Below, one piece after another: positions 36,773 through 44,608 of a stretch of 64,000 nt of DNA; positions within the stretch are counted from its first letter, which is position 1, and each line of letters opens with the position of its first letter. The stretch covers positions 3,038,001 through 3,102,000 of the forward strand of contig NZ_CP150300.1 of NCBI RefSeq assembly GCF_037991315.1. The letters are read 5' to 3'. The notes under the pieces are model-generated. The model was not told the DNA's origin and did no database searches. It saw nothing but the letters and a program-made list of their open reading frames with translations. The position numbers were made by a program, and so were the translations under genes. This DNA comes from Paenibacillus sp. FSL H8-0079. Its GTDB lineage: Bacteria; Bacillota; Bacilli; Paenibacillales; Paenibacillaceae.

Positions 36773-37870
36773 ATGAGTAAAGTATATCGTATCGGAATTA
36801 TTGGCTGTGGCGGAATCGCGAATGGTAAACATCTGCCGAGTCTGAGTAAATTGGATAATGTTGAACTGGTGGCTTTCTGCGATATCGTTCAGGAACGTGC
36901 GGATGAAGCCAAACAGAAATATGGTACTACTGAAGCCGAAGTCTATACGGATTATCAGGAATTGCTCAAGGATGAGTCTTTGGACATTGTGCATGTGCTT
37001 ACACCGAATATTTCTCATGCCGAGATTTCTATTGCTGCTCTGGAGGCAGGCAAACACGTGATGTGTGAGAAGCCAATGGCGAAGACATCTGCTGAAGCAC
37101 AACTCATGCTGGAAGCGGCAGAACGTACCGGCAAGAAACTGACCATCGGATACAACAACCGTTTCAGAGAAGACAGTCAGTATTTGAAGAAGGTATGCGA
37201 AGCGGGTGACCTGGGTAATATTTATTTTGCCAAAGCACATGCAATTAGACGTAGAGCAGTACCAACATGGGGTGTTTTCCTGGATGAGGAGAAACAAGGT
37301 GGCGGTCCCCTGATTGATATTGGTACGCACGCACTCGATCTGACGCTCTGGATGATGGATAACTATCAACCGAAGGTTGTGCTGGGCACGACTTATCATG
37401 AGCTTTCGCAACGTGAAAATGCGGCCAATGCCTGGGGCCCGTGGGACCCAAAACAATTTTCGGTAGAGGACTCGGCCTTCGGCATGATTGTGATGGAGAA
37501 TGGAGCAACAATTATGCTGGAATCCAGTTGGGCACTTAACTCACTGGACGTGGATGAGGCCAAATGCAGCTTGAGTGGCAGCGAAGCGGGTGCGGATATG
37601 AAGAACGGACTGCGCATCAATGGCGAGAAATTCAGCCGTCTATATACCAACGAGATTGAACTGAGTGCAGGCGGGGTAGCTTTCTACGATGGTAAGAGCG
37701 AGAGCGCACCGGATGTCGAGATGAGAAAGTGGATTGAAGCGATTGAGAACGATCAAGAGCCAGTGGTTACACCAAAACAAGCGCTGGTTGTATCTCAGAT
37801 CTTGGAAGCACTCTATGAATCCGCTCGGACAGGCAAGGCTGTTTACTTGAATAACGCTAACGAAGCATAG
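36773..37870 (+). CDS. Gfo/Idh/MocA-family oxidoreductase
   Basis: A 365-residue dehydrogenase of the Gfo/Idh/MocA family. The NAD(P)-binding glycine motif IGIIGCGGIANGKHLPSL is at the N-terminus, the canonical ALEAGKHVMCEKPMAKT follows near residue 100, and GGGPLIDIGTHALDLTLWMM holds the conserved aspartate and histidine of the active site. Such enzymes oxidise or reduce sugars, inositols or their derivatives. It is 12 bases downstream of the AraC gene, the third gene of the unit, and is followed by a terminator. Its intact EKP motif contrasts with the EKV of the first gene, so the two probably have different roles. Confidence 0.9.
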   Translation: MSKVYRIGIIGCGGIANGKHLPSLSKLDNVELVAFCDIVQERADEAKQKYGTTEAEVYTDYQELLKDESLDIVHVLTPNISHAEISIAALEAGKHVMCEKPMAKTSAEAQLMLEAAERTGKKLTIGYNNRFREDSQYLKKVCEAGDLGNIYFAKAHAIRRRAVPTWGVFLDEEKQGGGPLIDIGTHALDLTLWMMDNYQPKVVLGTTYHELSQRENAANAWGPWDPKQFSVEDSAFGMIVMENGATIMLESSWALNSLDVDEAKCSLSGSEAGADMKNGLRINGEKFSRLYTNEIELSAGGVAFYDGKSESAPDVEMRKWIEAIENDQEPVVTPKQALVVSQILEALYESARTGKAVYLNNANEA

Positions 37871-37895
37871 ATCAGATATAAAAAATAGACTACAG

Positions 37896-37933
37896 AACCC
37901 TTTGTCCCCTTATTGGAGGCAGAGGGTTTTTTG
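37896..37933 (+). terminator. Intrinsic terminator of the oxidoreductase unit
   Basis: AACCCTTTG pairs imperfectly with CAGAGGGTT, followed by TTTT. Confidence 0.75.
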
Positions 37934-38025
37934 GTGATTTGAGACACGCCCTAGCTATTGGTCCATACCAGACTCTATTTCGGCACATATGATAGGAGAA
38001 AATTGAGCTGAAAAGAGGGTATGTC

Positions 38026-38739
38026 TTGACTAAATACAAAACGGGTCATGGTGTTTCCATTGTTGTATGCACCAATCGGCCGCAATTTTTTGACAACATC
38101 CTGCAAAATTACAGTCGCCAGCGTTATCAAAGCAAAGAGCTGATCATTGTCCTGAATCATGACAGTATGAATCTGGCATTATATCAGAACCGGGTTCGAA
38201 AATATGCGAATGTTCATGTATATCAAGTTCCGGAGAGCATTTCCCTAGGACAAAGCCTGAACGCTGGCATGACAAGGGCACGCTTTGCGTTGATTACCAA
38301 ATTTGATGATGATGACTACTATTCGCCGTATTATTTAACAGAGCAGGTGAGAGAGCTCAGACGGACCAAAAGTGATATTGTGGGTAAACATTCGTGCCTC
38401 GTCTATTTGGGCGCATCCAAGACATTGTTGGTCAGATCTCCTGCTGAAAAGAATAAACCGGTTGAATTTGTTCAAGGGGGCACTATTTTATTCAAAAGAG
38501 AGATCTTGAAAAAAGTCCGCTTCACGGACCGTTCAATAGGGGAAGATGTGACCTTCCTGAGACAATGCAGGAAAAGAGGGTTCAAAGCGTATGCGACCTC
38601 TCCTTACAATTATGTCTATCACCGCAGACAAAACAAAAAAAGTCATACGTGGAGAGCAGATGACAGCTTTTACCTAGAGGGAAGCACCAAACTTGCGGTT
38701 ACAGAGGATTTCAGACCCTTTGCTAATAAAAAGTTATAG
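38026..38739 (+). CDS. Glycosyltransferase family 2
   Basis: A 237-residue GT-A-fold glycosyltransferase with a TTG start. It opens with VSIVVCTNRPQFFDNILQNY (nucleotide-sugar binding strand), has the metal-binding DDDDYYSPYY (a DxD-type motif) near residue 95, an acceptor region VEFVQGGTILFKREIL, and GEDVTFLRQCRKRGFK near the catalytic base. Short cytoplasmic enzymes of this type occur in spore-surface and cell-wall glycan genes of bacilli. It is a single gene, with a fragment of the repeat family starting within its stop codon and a terminator 70 bases on. Acceptor and donor unknown. Confidence 0.85.
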   Translation: MTKYKTGHGVSIVVCTNRPQFFDNILQNYSRQRYQSKELIIVLNHDSMNLALYQNRVRKYANVHVYQVPESISLGQSLNAGMTRARFALITKFDDDDYYSPYYLTEQVRELRRTKSDIVGKHSCLVYLGASKTLLVRSPAEKNKPVEFVQGGTILFKREILKKVRFTDRSIGEDVTFLRQCRKRGFKAYATSPYNYVYHRRQNKKSHTWRADDSFYLEGSTKLAVTEDFRPFANKKL

Positions 38740-38809
38740 AGGACAGAAATAACCTGAAGAAACGGAGCGTTCGCCTAAAAGCTTTCTGAAAGAAAGTTAC
38801 ATCGAAAGC
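38738..38809 (+). repeat. Fragment of the 222-bp palindromic element
   Basis: This 72-bp stretch matches 5838-5909 at about 65 positions, including AGAGGACAGAAATAACC, the hairpin core CTTTCTGAAAGAAAG and TACATCG. The terminal inverted repeats and central long hairpin of the full copy are absent; an intrinsic terminator follows instead. Confidence 0.85.
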
Positions 38810-38811
38810 GA

Positions 38812-38846
38812 AGATGCATCTGCTGCGTGCAGATGCGTCTTTTTTG
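38812..38846 (+). terminator. Strong terminator after the repeat fragment
   Basis: AGATGCATCTGC pairs with GCAGATGCGTCT (one wobble) around TGCGT, followed by a T run. Confidence 0.88.
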
Positions 38847-38910
38847 TGCCCAAAATGGTTCAATTTGGAGGTGGTGAAAAAAATATTTATGAATTTACCA
38901 AAAAAAAGTA

Positions 38911-38939
38911 TTGCATATAAGTTTAGTCGGAATTATATT
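38911..38939 (+). promoter_or_regulatory. Promoter of the peptide-use operon
   Basis: TTGCAT (38911-38916), 17 bases, TATATT (38934-38939), directly followed by the regulator dyad. Confidence 0.6.
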
Positions 38940-38944
38940 AATGG

Positions 38945-38964
38945 TATAAGGTCTAGACCATATA
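38945..38964. promoter_or_regulatory. Operator of the FCD-type GntR regulator
   Basis: TATAAGGTCTAGACCATATA: a perfect GGTCTAGACC core with TATA arms on both sides (18 of 20 positions symmetric), lying over the expected transcription start. FadR-type proteins favour GGTC/GACC half sites, so autorepression is likely. Confidence 0.72.
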
Positions 38965-38981
38965 CAGATCGGAGTGTTTAG

Positions 38982-39734
38982 ATGTCCAGTACGTTTTCAT
39001 TTCGTTTTGAGAAAGTATCCACCAAAAAGGTTAGTGAATTCATTCGAGAACAACTGGAAGAAGCCATTATTTTGAAAGAATTAATGAGTGAAGAACAACT
39101 TCCAGCCGAGCGAGATCTGGCTGAGATTTTTAATGTAAGCCGCATTACGGTTCGCGAGGCACTTTCCTCACTGGAAGATAAAGGATTGATTGAGAAACGG
39201 GTGGGTGCCAAAGGTGGAACGTTTGTACTGCCTCTGACAGCCAATTCGCATAAACGGACCAGAGAAGAAATTAAACGAGATTGGGCACAGATGCTGAAAG
39301 TGTTTGAATATCGAACCATCATCGAGCCGGAGGGAGCTTTTCTGGCTGCTGAGCGGATCACCGCAGGCGAACTGGAGCTGCTTGAGGGCTATATGGAACA
39401 AAGTATAGAGCCAGACTGTACAAGGGAATGGTTCAGGGCGCTGGATGTGAAATTTCATCTGACGATCGCCAAAGCGTCAGGGAATCCATATTGCGAGAGA
39501 GCCGTCAGACAGATCCGGACCAAAATTAATCCGGCACTGGACTTGATGCCTTATGATGACCGGATACGTACCGTCAACCATGGTGTACATATGGAGATTC
39601 TTGAAGCACTGAAAGCACATGACAGTATAAAGTCCCGGGAGACGATGAAAAGACATATCGAATTCTCGGCTGACGCGATCTATGCCCGTTTGGTTTCTGA
39701 ATCGGACGAAAATGAAGGGAATGACAGCCAATGA
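38982..39734 (+). CDS. FadR/FCD-type GntR regulator
   Basis: A 250-residue regulator. The N-terminal GntR winged helix ([38 protein letters not shown]) is followed by an all-helical FCD domain whose metal-binding residues are in [31 protein letters not shown] and [19 protein letters not shown] regulators sense small carboxylates or amino-acid derivatives. It overlaps the next gene by four bases and heads the peptide-use operon, with a strong dyad over its own promoter. Likely ligand: an acylated amino acid or its cleavage product, by analogy with the amidohydrolase next to it. Confidence 0.9.
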   Translation: MSSTFSFRFEKVSTKKVSEFIREQLEEAIILKELMSEEQLPAERDLAEIFNVSRITVREALSSLEDKGLIEKRVGAKGGTFVLPLTANSHKRTREEIKRDWAQMLKVFEYRTIIEPEGAFLAAERITAGELELLEGYMEQSIEPDCTREWFRALDVKFHLTIAKASGNPYCERAVRQIRTKINPALDLMPYDDRIRTVNHGVHMEILEALKAHDSIKSRETMKRHIEFSADAIYARLVSESDENEGNDSQ

Positions 39735-40942
39735 ATCGTTCAGAACTAATACAGCTGGCTCAGCCACTACAAGCCCAGTTAAGCGCCTGGCGCAAAGATT
39801 TGCATCGCCATCCGGAAATCGGTTACGAGGAGCATCGTACATCCGCTATCGTAGCTGAGCATCTGGAGAGCCTGGGGCTGGAAGTTACACGCAATGTCGG
39901 ACAGACCGGGGTTACAGGCCTGCTTCGCGGAGAGACAGATGGACCAACCTTTGCCTTGCGCGCAGACATGGATGCCTTGCCAATCCAGGATCAGAAAGCG
40001 GTGGAATACCGCTCGCAAGTGGAAGGCAAAGCGCATCTGTGTGGACATGACGCTCATACCTCCATCCTGATGGGAGCCGCCCAGCTGCTTACTGGTCTTG
40101 GAAGACCGAAATCAGGCAACATCAAATTCATTTTCCAACCGGCTGAAGAGGGACTTGCAGGAGCAAGAGCCATGATCCAGGACGGTGTTCTGGAGAATCC
40201 GAAGGTTGATGCGATCGCAGGATTACACATGACACCTGGACAGAACACGGGAACCTTGGGTGTGAGTCAAGGCGTGGCGTTCGCATCAGCCGATCCTTTA
40301 ATTATCAAGGTGTTCGGCAAGGGTGGGCACGCAGCTCGTCCGCATGAGGGTATTGATGCGATCGCGGTATCCGCTCAGGTCATCACCGCATTGCAAAATA
40401 TCGTCAGTCGGATGGTTGATCCGCTTGAACCCGCTGTGGTCACGATTGGCAAAATCACGGGAGGTTACATGGGAACAGCCATCGCCCCGGAAGTGGAGAT
40501 GATCGGTACGGTTCGTACACTCTCACCTGCCATTCGTGAGCGGATGCCAGCTTTGATCGAGCAGGTTGTTAAAGGGGTCTGCGATTCTTTTGGAGCTGGA
40601 TGCGAAGTTGTCTACGGCGATGGATACCCTGTTGTCGTGAATGATCTCGGCATGGTTGACCTGCTGACAGAGACTTGTGATCAGGTTAATGCGGAGAAGG
40701 GATGGACTTATATCAAACCCTCTACAGGGGGCGAGGATTTCGCTTTTTATTGTGAACAGGTTCCGGGTGTGTTTTTAAGACTAGGATCTGGGAATGATGA
40801 GGAACGTACTCGTTATCCACTTCACCATCCCATGTTTGATCTCGATGAGACAGCGATGCCTTATGGTGTGGGCATGTTGTCTGCAGTAGCACTTGAATTT
40901 TTGGCAAGGAATACAACTTCTGAGGGGGAGCAATCACAATGA
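39731..40942 (+). CDS. M20-family amidohydrolase (N-acyl-amino-acid / peptide deacylase)
   Basis: A 403-residue zinc amidohydrolase of the M20D group (hippurate, N-acyl-amino-acid or IAA-conjugate hydrolases). Visible motifs: [39 protein letters not shown] with metal-binding Cys/His, [16 protein letters not shown] with the catalytic glutamate, and the dimerisation-domain [16 protein letters not shown]. Cytoplasmic. It overlaps both neighbours by four bases (ATGA), so it is translationally coupled to the regulator before it and the binding protein after it. It probably removes an acyl or blocking group from an imported compound. Confidence 0.9.
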   Translation: MNRSELIQLAQPLQAQLSAWRKDLHRHPEIGYEEHRTSAIVAEHLESLGLEVTRNVGQTGVTGLLRGETDGPTFALRADMDALPIQDQKAVEYRSQVEGKAHLCGHDAHTSILMGAAQLLTGLGRPKSGNIKFIFQPAEEGLAGARAMIQDGVLENPKVDAIAGLHMTPGQNTGTLGVSQGVAFASADPLIIKVFGKGGHAARPHEGIDAIAVSAQVITALQNIVSRMVDPLEPAVVTIGKITGGYMGTAIAPEVEMIGTVRTLSPAIRERMPALIEQVVKGVCDSFGAGCEVVYGDGYPVVVNDLGMVDLLTETCDQVNAEKGWTYIKPSTGGEDFAFYCEQVPGVFLRLGSGNDEERTRYPLHHPMFDLDETAMPYGVGMLSAVALEFLARNTTSEGEQSQ

Positions 40943-42504
40943 AAAAAAGACAATGGACAGGCATGTGGATCACGTTACTGGCAATCGTAATGGTACTCAG
41001 CGCTTGCGGAGGAAAAACGACAAGCACGAATGATGGTTCCGCAACAGAAGGAACGGGCAGTGGAAGCGCAAGTACAACACTGACCGTTGCTGCAGCAACA
41101 GATATTGAGAGTTTCGATCCGCACAACAACAACAACACCTCCAGTGAGGCGGTTCTGGTCAACGTTTTTGATTATCTGATCAAAAATGACAGTGAACAGA
41201 AAAAAGTTGCTGGACTTGCGACATCATGGGATCAGGTTGATGATACAACATGGAGATTCAAGCTGCGTGAAGGCGTAACCTTCCACAATGGCGATCCATT
41301 CACTTCGGCAGATGTAAAATACACGCTGGAGCGCGTAGCCAAGGACGAGACACTCAAGCAGTACAGCTATTTCAAAAATATCGTAGAAGTTAAAGTGGTG
41401 GATGACTATACCGTAGACATTATCACGGATGGCCCAGATCCACTGCTCCTGAATCGTTTGTCCAAGATGGGAGCTGGCATTCTGCCGGCAAAATATATCG
41501 CAGACAACGGATTTGATGCTTTCCTGAAACAACCGGTAGGAACAGGCCCTTACAAGTTCAGTAAATGGACCAAAGATGATCGTGTAGAACTGGTGAAAAA
41601 CGAGAGCTACTTCGACGGTGAACCAAAATGGAATGAAGTGGTATTCCGCGTTATTCCTGAAGCCTCCACACGTGTATCCGAATTGCTTGCTGGTGGTGTA
41701 GATGTTGCTTCTTCCATTCCGTCCACTGATATTGCCCGGATCGAAGGCGAAGCAGACAAGAAGATTGTCAAAGCGCCAATCCAACGTGTGCTTCAGTTAA
41801 TCTTCCGTCAGACAGAAGGTAGCATCACGGCTGATCCGAAAGTGCGTGAAGCGATTGACCTAGCTATCGACAAACAAGGAATCGTGGACAGCATTGCGGG
41901 CGGAGCAGGTATCGTAACTCGCACGTCTGTAACACCAGGCAACTTCGGTGCTGATCCTTCATTGTACAAAACTTCACTGTATGACCAGGAAAAAGCGAAA
42001 CAGCTCCTGCAAGAAGCTGGATATGCAGAAGGTGAAGCCGAGATGACTATCTCCGTTTCTGCACAGTACAAAGAACAGGCTGAAGTTGTTGCAGCAATGC
42101 TGGAACAAGCCGGATTCAAAATCAACCTGGATGTCCTGGAAGCAAGTGCTTTCAGTGAACGTTACAGTTCCAAATCATTCAAAGAAATCTTCATGATCGG
42201 TATTGGTAACTCCTTGTTCGACGCTTCGAACAACTACAATCGTTATATGTTGGAAGAAGCAAAAGGCGAGTCGGATTACAACAATCCTGAAGTAGAAAAA
42301 CTGCTTCAATCTGCATTGGTGAACATGGACCCTGCAGCTCGTGAGAAAGAATATCAACAAGTACAACAGATCTTCTCTGAAGAGCGCCCAGCTGTATATC
42401 TGTATCAAATGGAAGGTGTATACGGAACGAATGCTAAAGTGAACTTCGCGCCGCGCAGTGACGAGATGTTCTATGCTGACGAGATTACACCTGTTGCACA
42501 GTAA
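40939..42504 (+). CDS. Peptide ABC substrate-binding lipoprotein (DppE/OppA family 5)
   Basis: A 521-residue lipoprotein with the lipobox VLSACGGK and the SBP family 5 layout: DIESFDPHNNNNTSSEAVLVNVFDYL, WRFKLREGVTFHNGDPFTSADVKYTLERV (family signature) and GTGPYKFSKWTKDDRVELVKNESYF. It captures di- or oligopeptides, or similar compounds such as glutathione or nickel complexes. Coupled by ATGA overlap to the amidohydrolase gene. An internal terminator follows, so it is likely made in excess over the permeases. Confidence 0.92.
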   Translation: MKKRQWTGMWITLLAIVMVLSACGGKTTSTNDGSATEGTGSGSASTTLTVAAATDIESFDPHNNNNTSSEAVLVNVFDYLIKNDSEQKKVAGLATSWDQVDDTTWRFKLREGVTFHNGDPFTSADVKYTLERVAKDETLKQYSYFKNIVEVKVVDDYTVDIITDGPDPLLLNRLSKMGAGILPAKYIADNGFDAFLKQPVGTGPYKFSKWTKDDRVELVKNESYFDGEPKWNEVVFRVIPEASTRVSELLAGGVDVASSIPSTDIARIEGEADKKIVKAPIQRVLQLIFRQTEGSITADPKVREAIDLAIDKQGIVDSIAGGAGIVTRTSVTPGNFGADPSLYKTSLYDQEKAKQLLQEAGYAEGEAEMTISVSAQYKEQAEVVAAMLEQAGFKINLDVLEASAFSERYSSKSFKEIFMIGIGNSLFDASNNYNRYMLEEAKGESDYNNPEVEKLLQSALVNMDPAAREKEYQQVQQIFSEERPAVYLYQMEGVYGTNAKVNFAPRSDEMFYADEITPVAQ

Positions 42505-42544
42505 CATTAGGTATAACAACCGGTCATTGAAAAGATAAGGCCGT

Positions 42545-42588
42545 GAACGGCAGGGACTGGATAACCATGTTCCTGCCGTTCTTTTTTA
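42545..42588 (+). terminator. Internal terminator between binding-protein and permease genes
   Basis: GAACGGCAGG (42545-42554) and CCTGCCGTTC (42572-42581) form a perfect ten-pair stem, followed by TTTTT. It would lower expression of the downstream permeases and peptidase relative to the binding protein. Confidence 0.85.
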
Positions 42589-42723
42589 AGATGATAGAAT
42601 TTATACGTTTTCAGCGGAGCTGAAGGATTCGATCATCGCAAGAAAAACTTCAACTAACTGCGGTCTGTCTTCTGTGAAAGTACGTCGATAAGTGTTTTTC
42701 TTTACAAGGGAGGTGAACAAGGA

Positions 42724-43641
42724 ATGGGCAAATACGTACTTAAGTCATTACTACAGATCATTCCGGTGCTGTTCATTGTTTCATTAATTGTGTTCATTTT
42801 GGTACGAGTCACCGGTGATCCGGTTGCGCTAATGTTGCCTGAAACGGCTACCGCTGAAGATCGTGCTGTCTTGACGCAGGCACTCGGTTTGGACCAGCCT
42901 TTATATACGCAATACGTGAAGTTTCTGGGCAGTGCGATACAGGGAGACTTTGGTCAGTCTTTTCGCTACAATCAGCCTGCTTTAGAGCTTGTGCTGGAGA
43001 GATTGCCTGCCAGCTTTGAACTGGCGGTAGCCGCCATGTTCTTTGCCGTGCTGATGGCTGTGCCACTTGGCGTCATCTCAGCTGTCAAACGCAATACGTT
43101 TACTGATCTCATCATTTCAGGAATATCCGTCATTGGTAAGGCGATGCCAAACTTCTGGATGGGGATTATGCTTATCCTCTTGTTCTCCGTCATGTTGGGG
43201 GTATTGCCTGTATCTGGTCGCGGAGGATTGTCACATCTGATCTTGCCGGCATTCACGCTTGGCGTTGGACTGGCCGCGCAGATGACCCGGCTGATTCGCT
43301 CCAGCATGCTGGAGATTCTGAACCAGGACTATATTCGAACAGCCCGCAGCAAGGGGCTTGGCCGGATGGTTGTCATTGTGAAACATGCGTTTCGGAATGG
43401 ACTGATTCCGGTCGTAACGATTATGAGTTTGCAGTTTACAAGTCTGATCGGGGGAACCTTGATTACGGAAACGGTATTCTCCTGGCCTGGACTGGGTCAA
43501 TTGCTGGTCGTTGCAGTCAACACACATGATATGGCGATCGTGCAGGCAGCGGTGTTTGTCATTGCAGTTATCGTTGTAGTAACTAACATCTTGACGGATG
43601 TAGCCTACAGGCTACTTGATCCGCGCATCAAATACGACTAG
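42724..43641 (+). CDS. Peptide ABC importer permease, DppB type
   Basis: A 305-residue permease with six membrane segments and the DppB/OppB features VRVTGDPVALMLPETAT, LGLDQPLYTQYVKFL and the EAA loop QDYIRTARSKGLGRMVVIVKHAFRNGLIP. GGGAGGTG lies before the ATG. It forms the channel with the DppC-type protein encoded next. A new promoter may lie in the 136 bases after the internal terminator, but I see no clear boxes. Confidence 0.92.
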   Translation: MGKYVLKSLLQIIPVLFIVSLIVFILVRVTGDPVALMLPETATAEDRAVLTQALGLDQPLYTQYVKFLGSAIQGDFGQSFRYNQPALELVLERLPASFELAVAAMFFAVLMAVPLGVISAVKRNTFTDLIISGISVIGKAMPNFWMGIMLILLFSVMLGVLPVSGRGGLSHLILPAFTLGVGLAAQMTRLIRSSMLEILNQDYIRTARSKGLGRMVVIVKHAFRNGLIPVVTIMSLQFTSLIGGTLITETVFSWPGLGQLLVVAVNTHDMAIVQAAVFVIAVIVVVTNILTDVAYRLLDPRIKYD

Positions 43642-43657
43642 AAGGAGGTGCAATCAT

Positions 43658-44587
43658 ATGACAGGCAGCAATGAAATGCCAATTCCGGGTACAGAACAGG
43701 AACAAGACAATGGGCGTGCACCAACGGGATTTCGTTATATCTGGCAACAACTGATCATCAGCAAGACCGGAATGTTTGGTGCTGTGCTTGTATTGTTGGT
43801 TGTGTTAATTGCCATAGGTGCACCTCTATTAACGAGTCATGATCCGGCAGCGGTGAATCCGCTCAATCGACTTAAACCACCAGCATGGCTTGAGGGCGGA
43901 ACGGCCGAATACTGGCTCGGTACGGATAATCTCGGCAGAGACATGTGGAGCCGTATTGTATATGGTGCCCGGGTTTCCTTAATCGTGGGTATGGGTGCAG
44001 TGATTGTGTCAGGAATCATTGGCGCCATTCTGGGGCTGGTATCCGGATTCTACGGGAAATGGGTGGACGCTGTAATCATGCGTGTAGGTGATGCATTCAT
44101 GGCGATTCCGACCATTCTGTTCATGCTCGTTGTAATGGCAATTGTTGGCCCAGGTATCACGACGCTGATCTTTGTCATCGGGGTGACGAACTGGGTTCCA
44201 TTCACCCGTGTAGTAAGAAGTGAGGTTCTTAGTATCAAGGAGCGGGATTTTGTTCATGCGGCCAGATCGATTGGTGCCAAGAATGGAAGATTGATTCTGA
44301 AACACATTCTGCCGAATATCCTTTCATCCTTTATCGTAATCTGCGGTATGAATGTCGGCACGACGATTATTATGGAAGCTTCACTCAGCTTCCTGGGTCT
44401 AGGTATTAAACCACCCGATGTATCCTGGGGAGGTATGCTCAGTGATGGCAGACAATATGTTGCAACAAGCTGGTGGGTCGCTACATTCCCGGGACTAGCC
44501 ATTACATTTACCGTACTCGGTGTTATTTTCCTTGGAGATTGGCTACGTGATGTGCTTGATCCACGTACGGAGACAACCCATAAATAA
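43658..44587 (+). CDS. Peptide ABC importer permease, DppC type
   Basis: A 309-residue permease started at 43658, behind AAGGAGGTG; a longer frame overlaps the preceding gene and has no site. DppC features: HDPAAVNPLNRLKPP, WLGTDNLGRDMWSRIVYGARVSL, and the EAA loop RDFVHAARSIGAKNGRLILKHILP. Six membrane segments. No DppD or DppF ATPase genes follow in the operon; these must be supplied from elsewhere. Confidence 0.92.
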   Translation: MTGSNEMPIPGTEQEQDNGRAPTGFRYIWQQLIISKTGMFGAVLVLLVVLIAIGAPLLTSHDPAAVNPLNRLKPPAWLEGGTAEYWLGTDNLGRDMWSRIVYGARVSLIVGMGAVIVSGIIGAILGLVSGFYGKWVDAVIMRVGDAFMAIPTILFMLVVMAIVGPGITTLIFVIGVTNWVPFTRVVRSEVLSIKERDFVHAARSIGAKNGRLILKHILPNILSSFIVICGMNVGTTIIMEASLSFLGLGIKPPDVSWGGMLSDGRQYVATSWWVATFPGLAITFTVLGVIFLGDWLRDVLDPRTETTHK

Positions 44588-44608
44588 ACGGAGAAGGGAG
44601 CCATCATT

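Noticed and set aside
36659..37456. 265-residue open frame on the - strand
   Set aside because: Antisense to the end of the AraC gene and the oxidoreductase; no ribosome site or motif.
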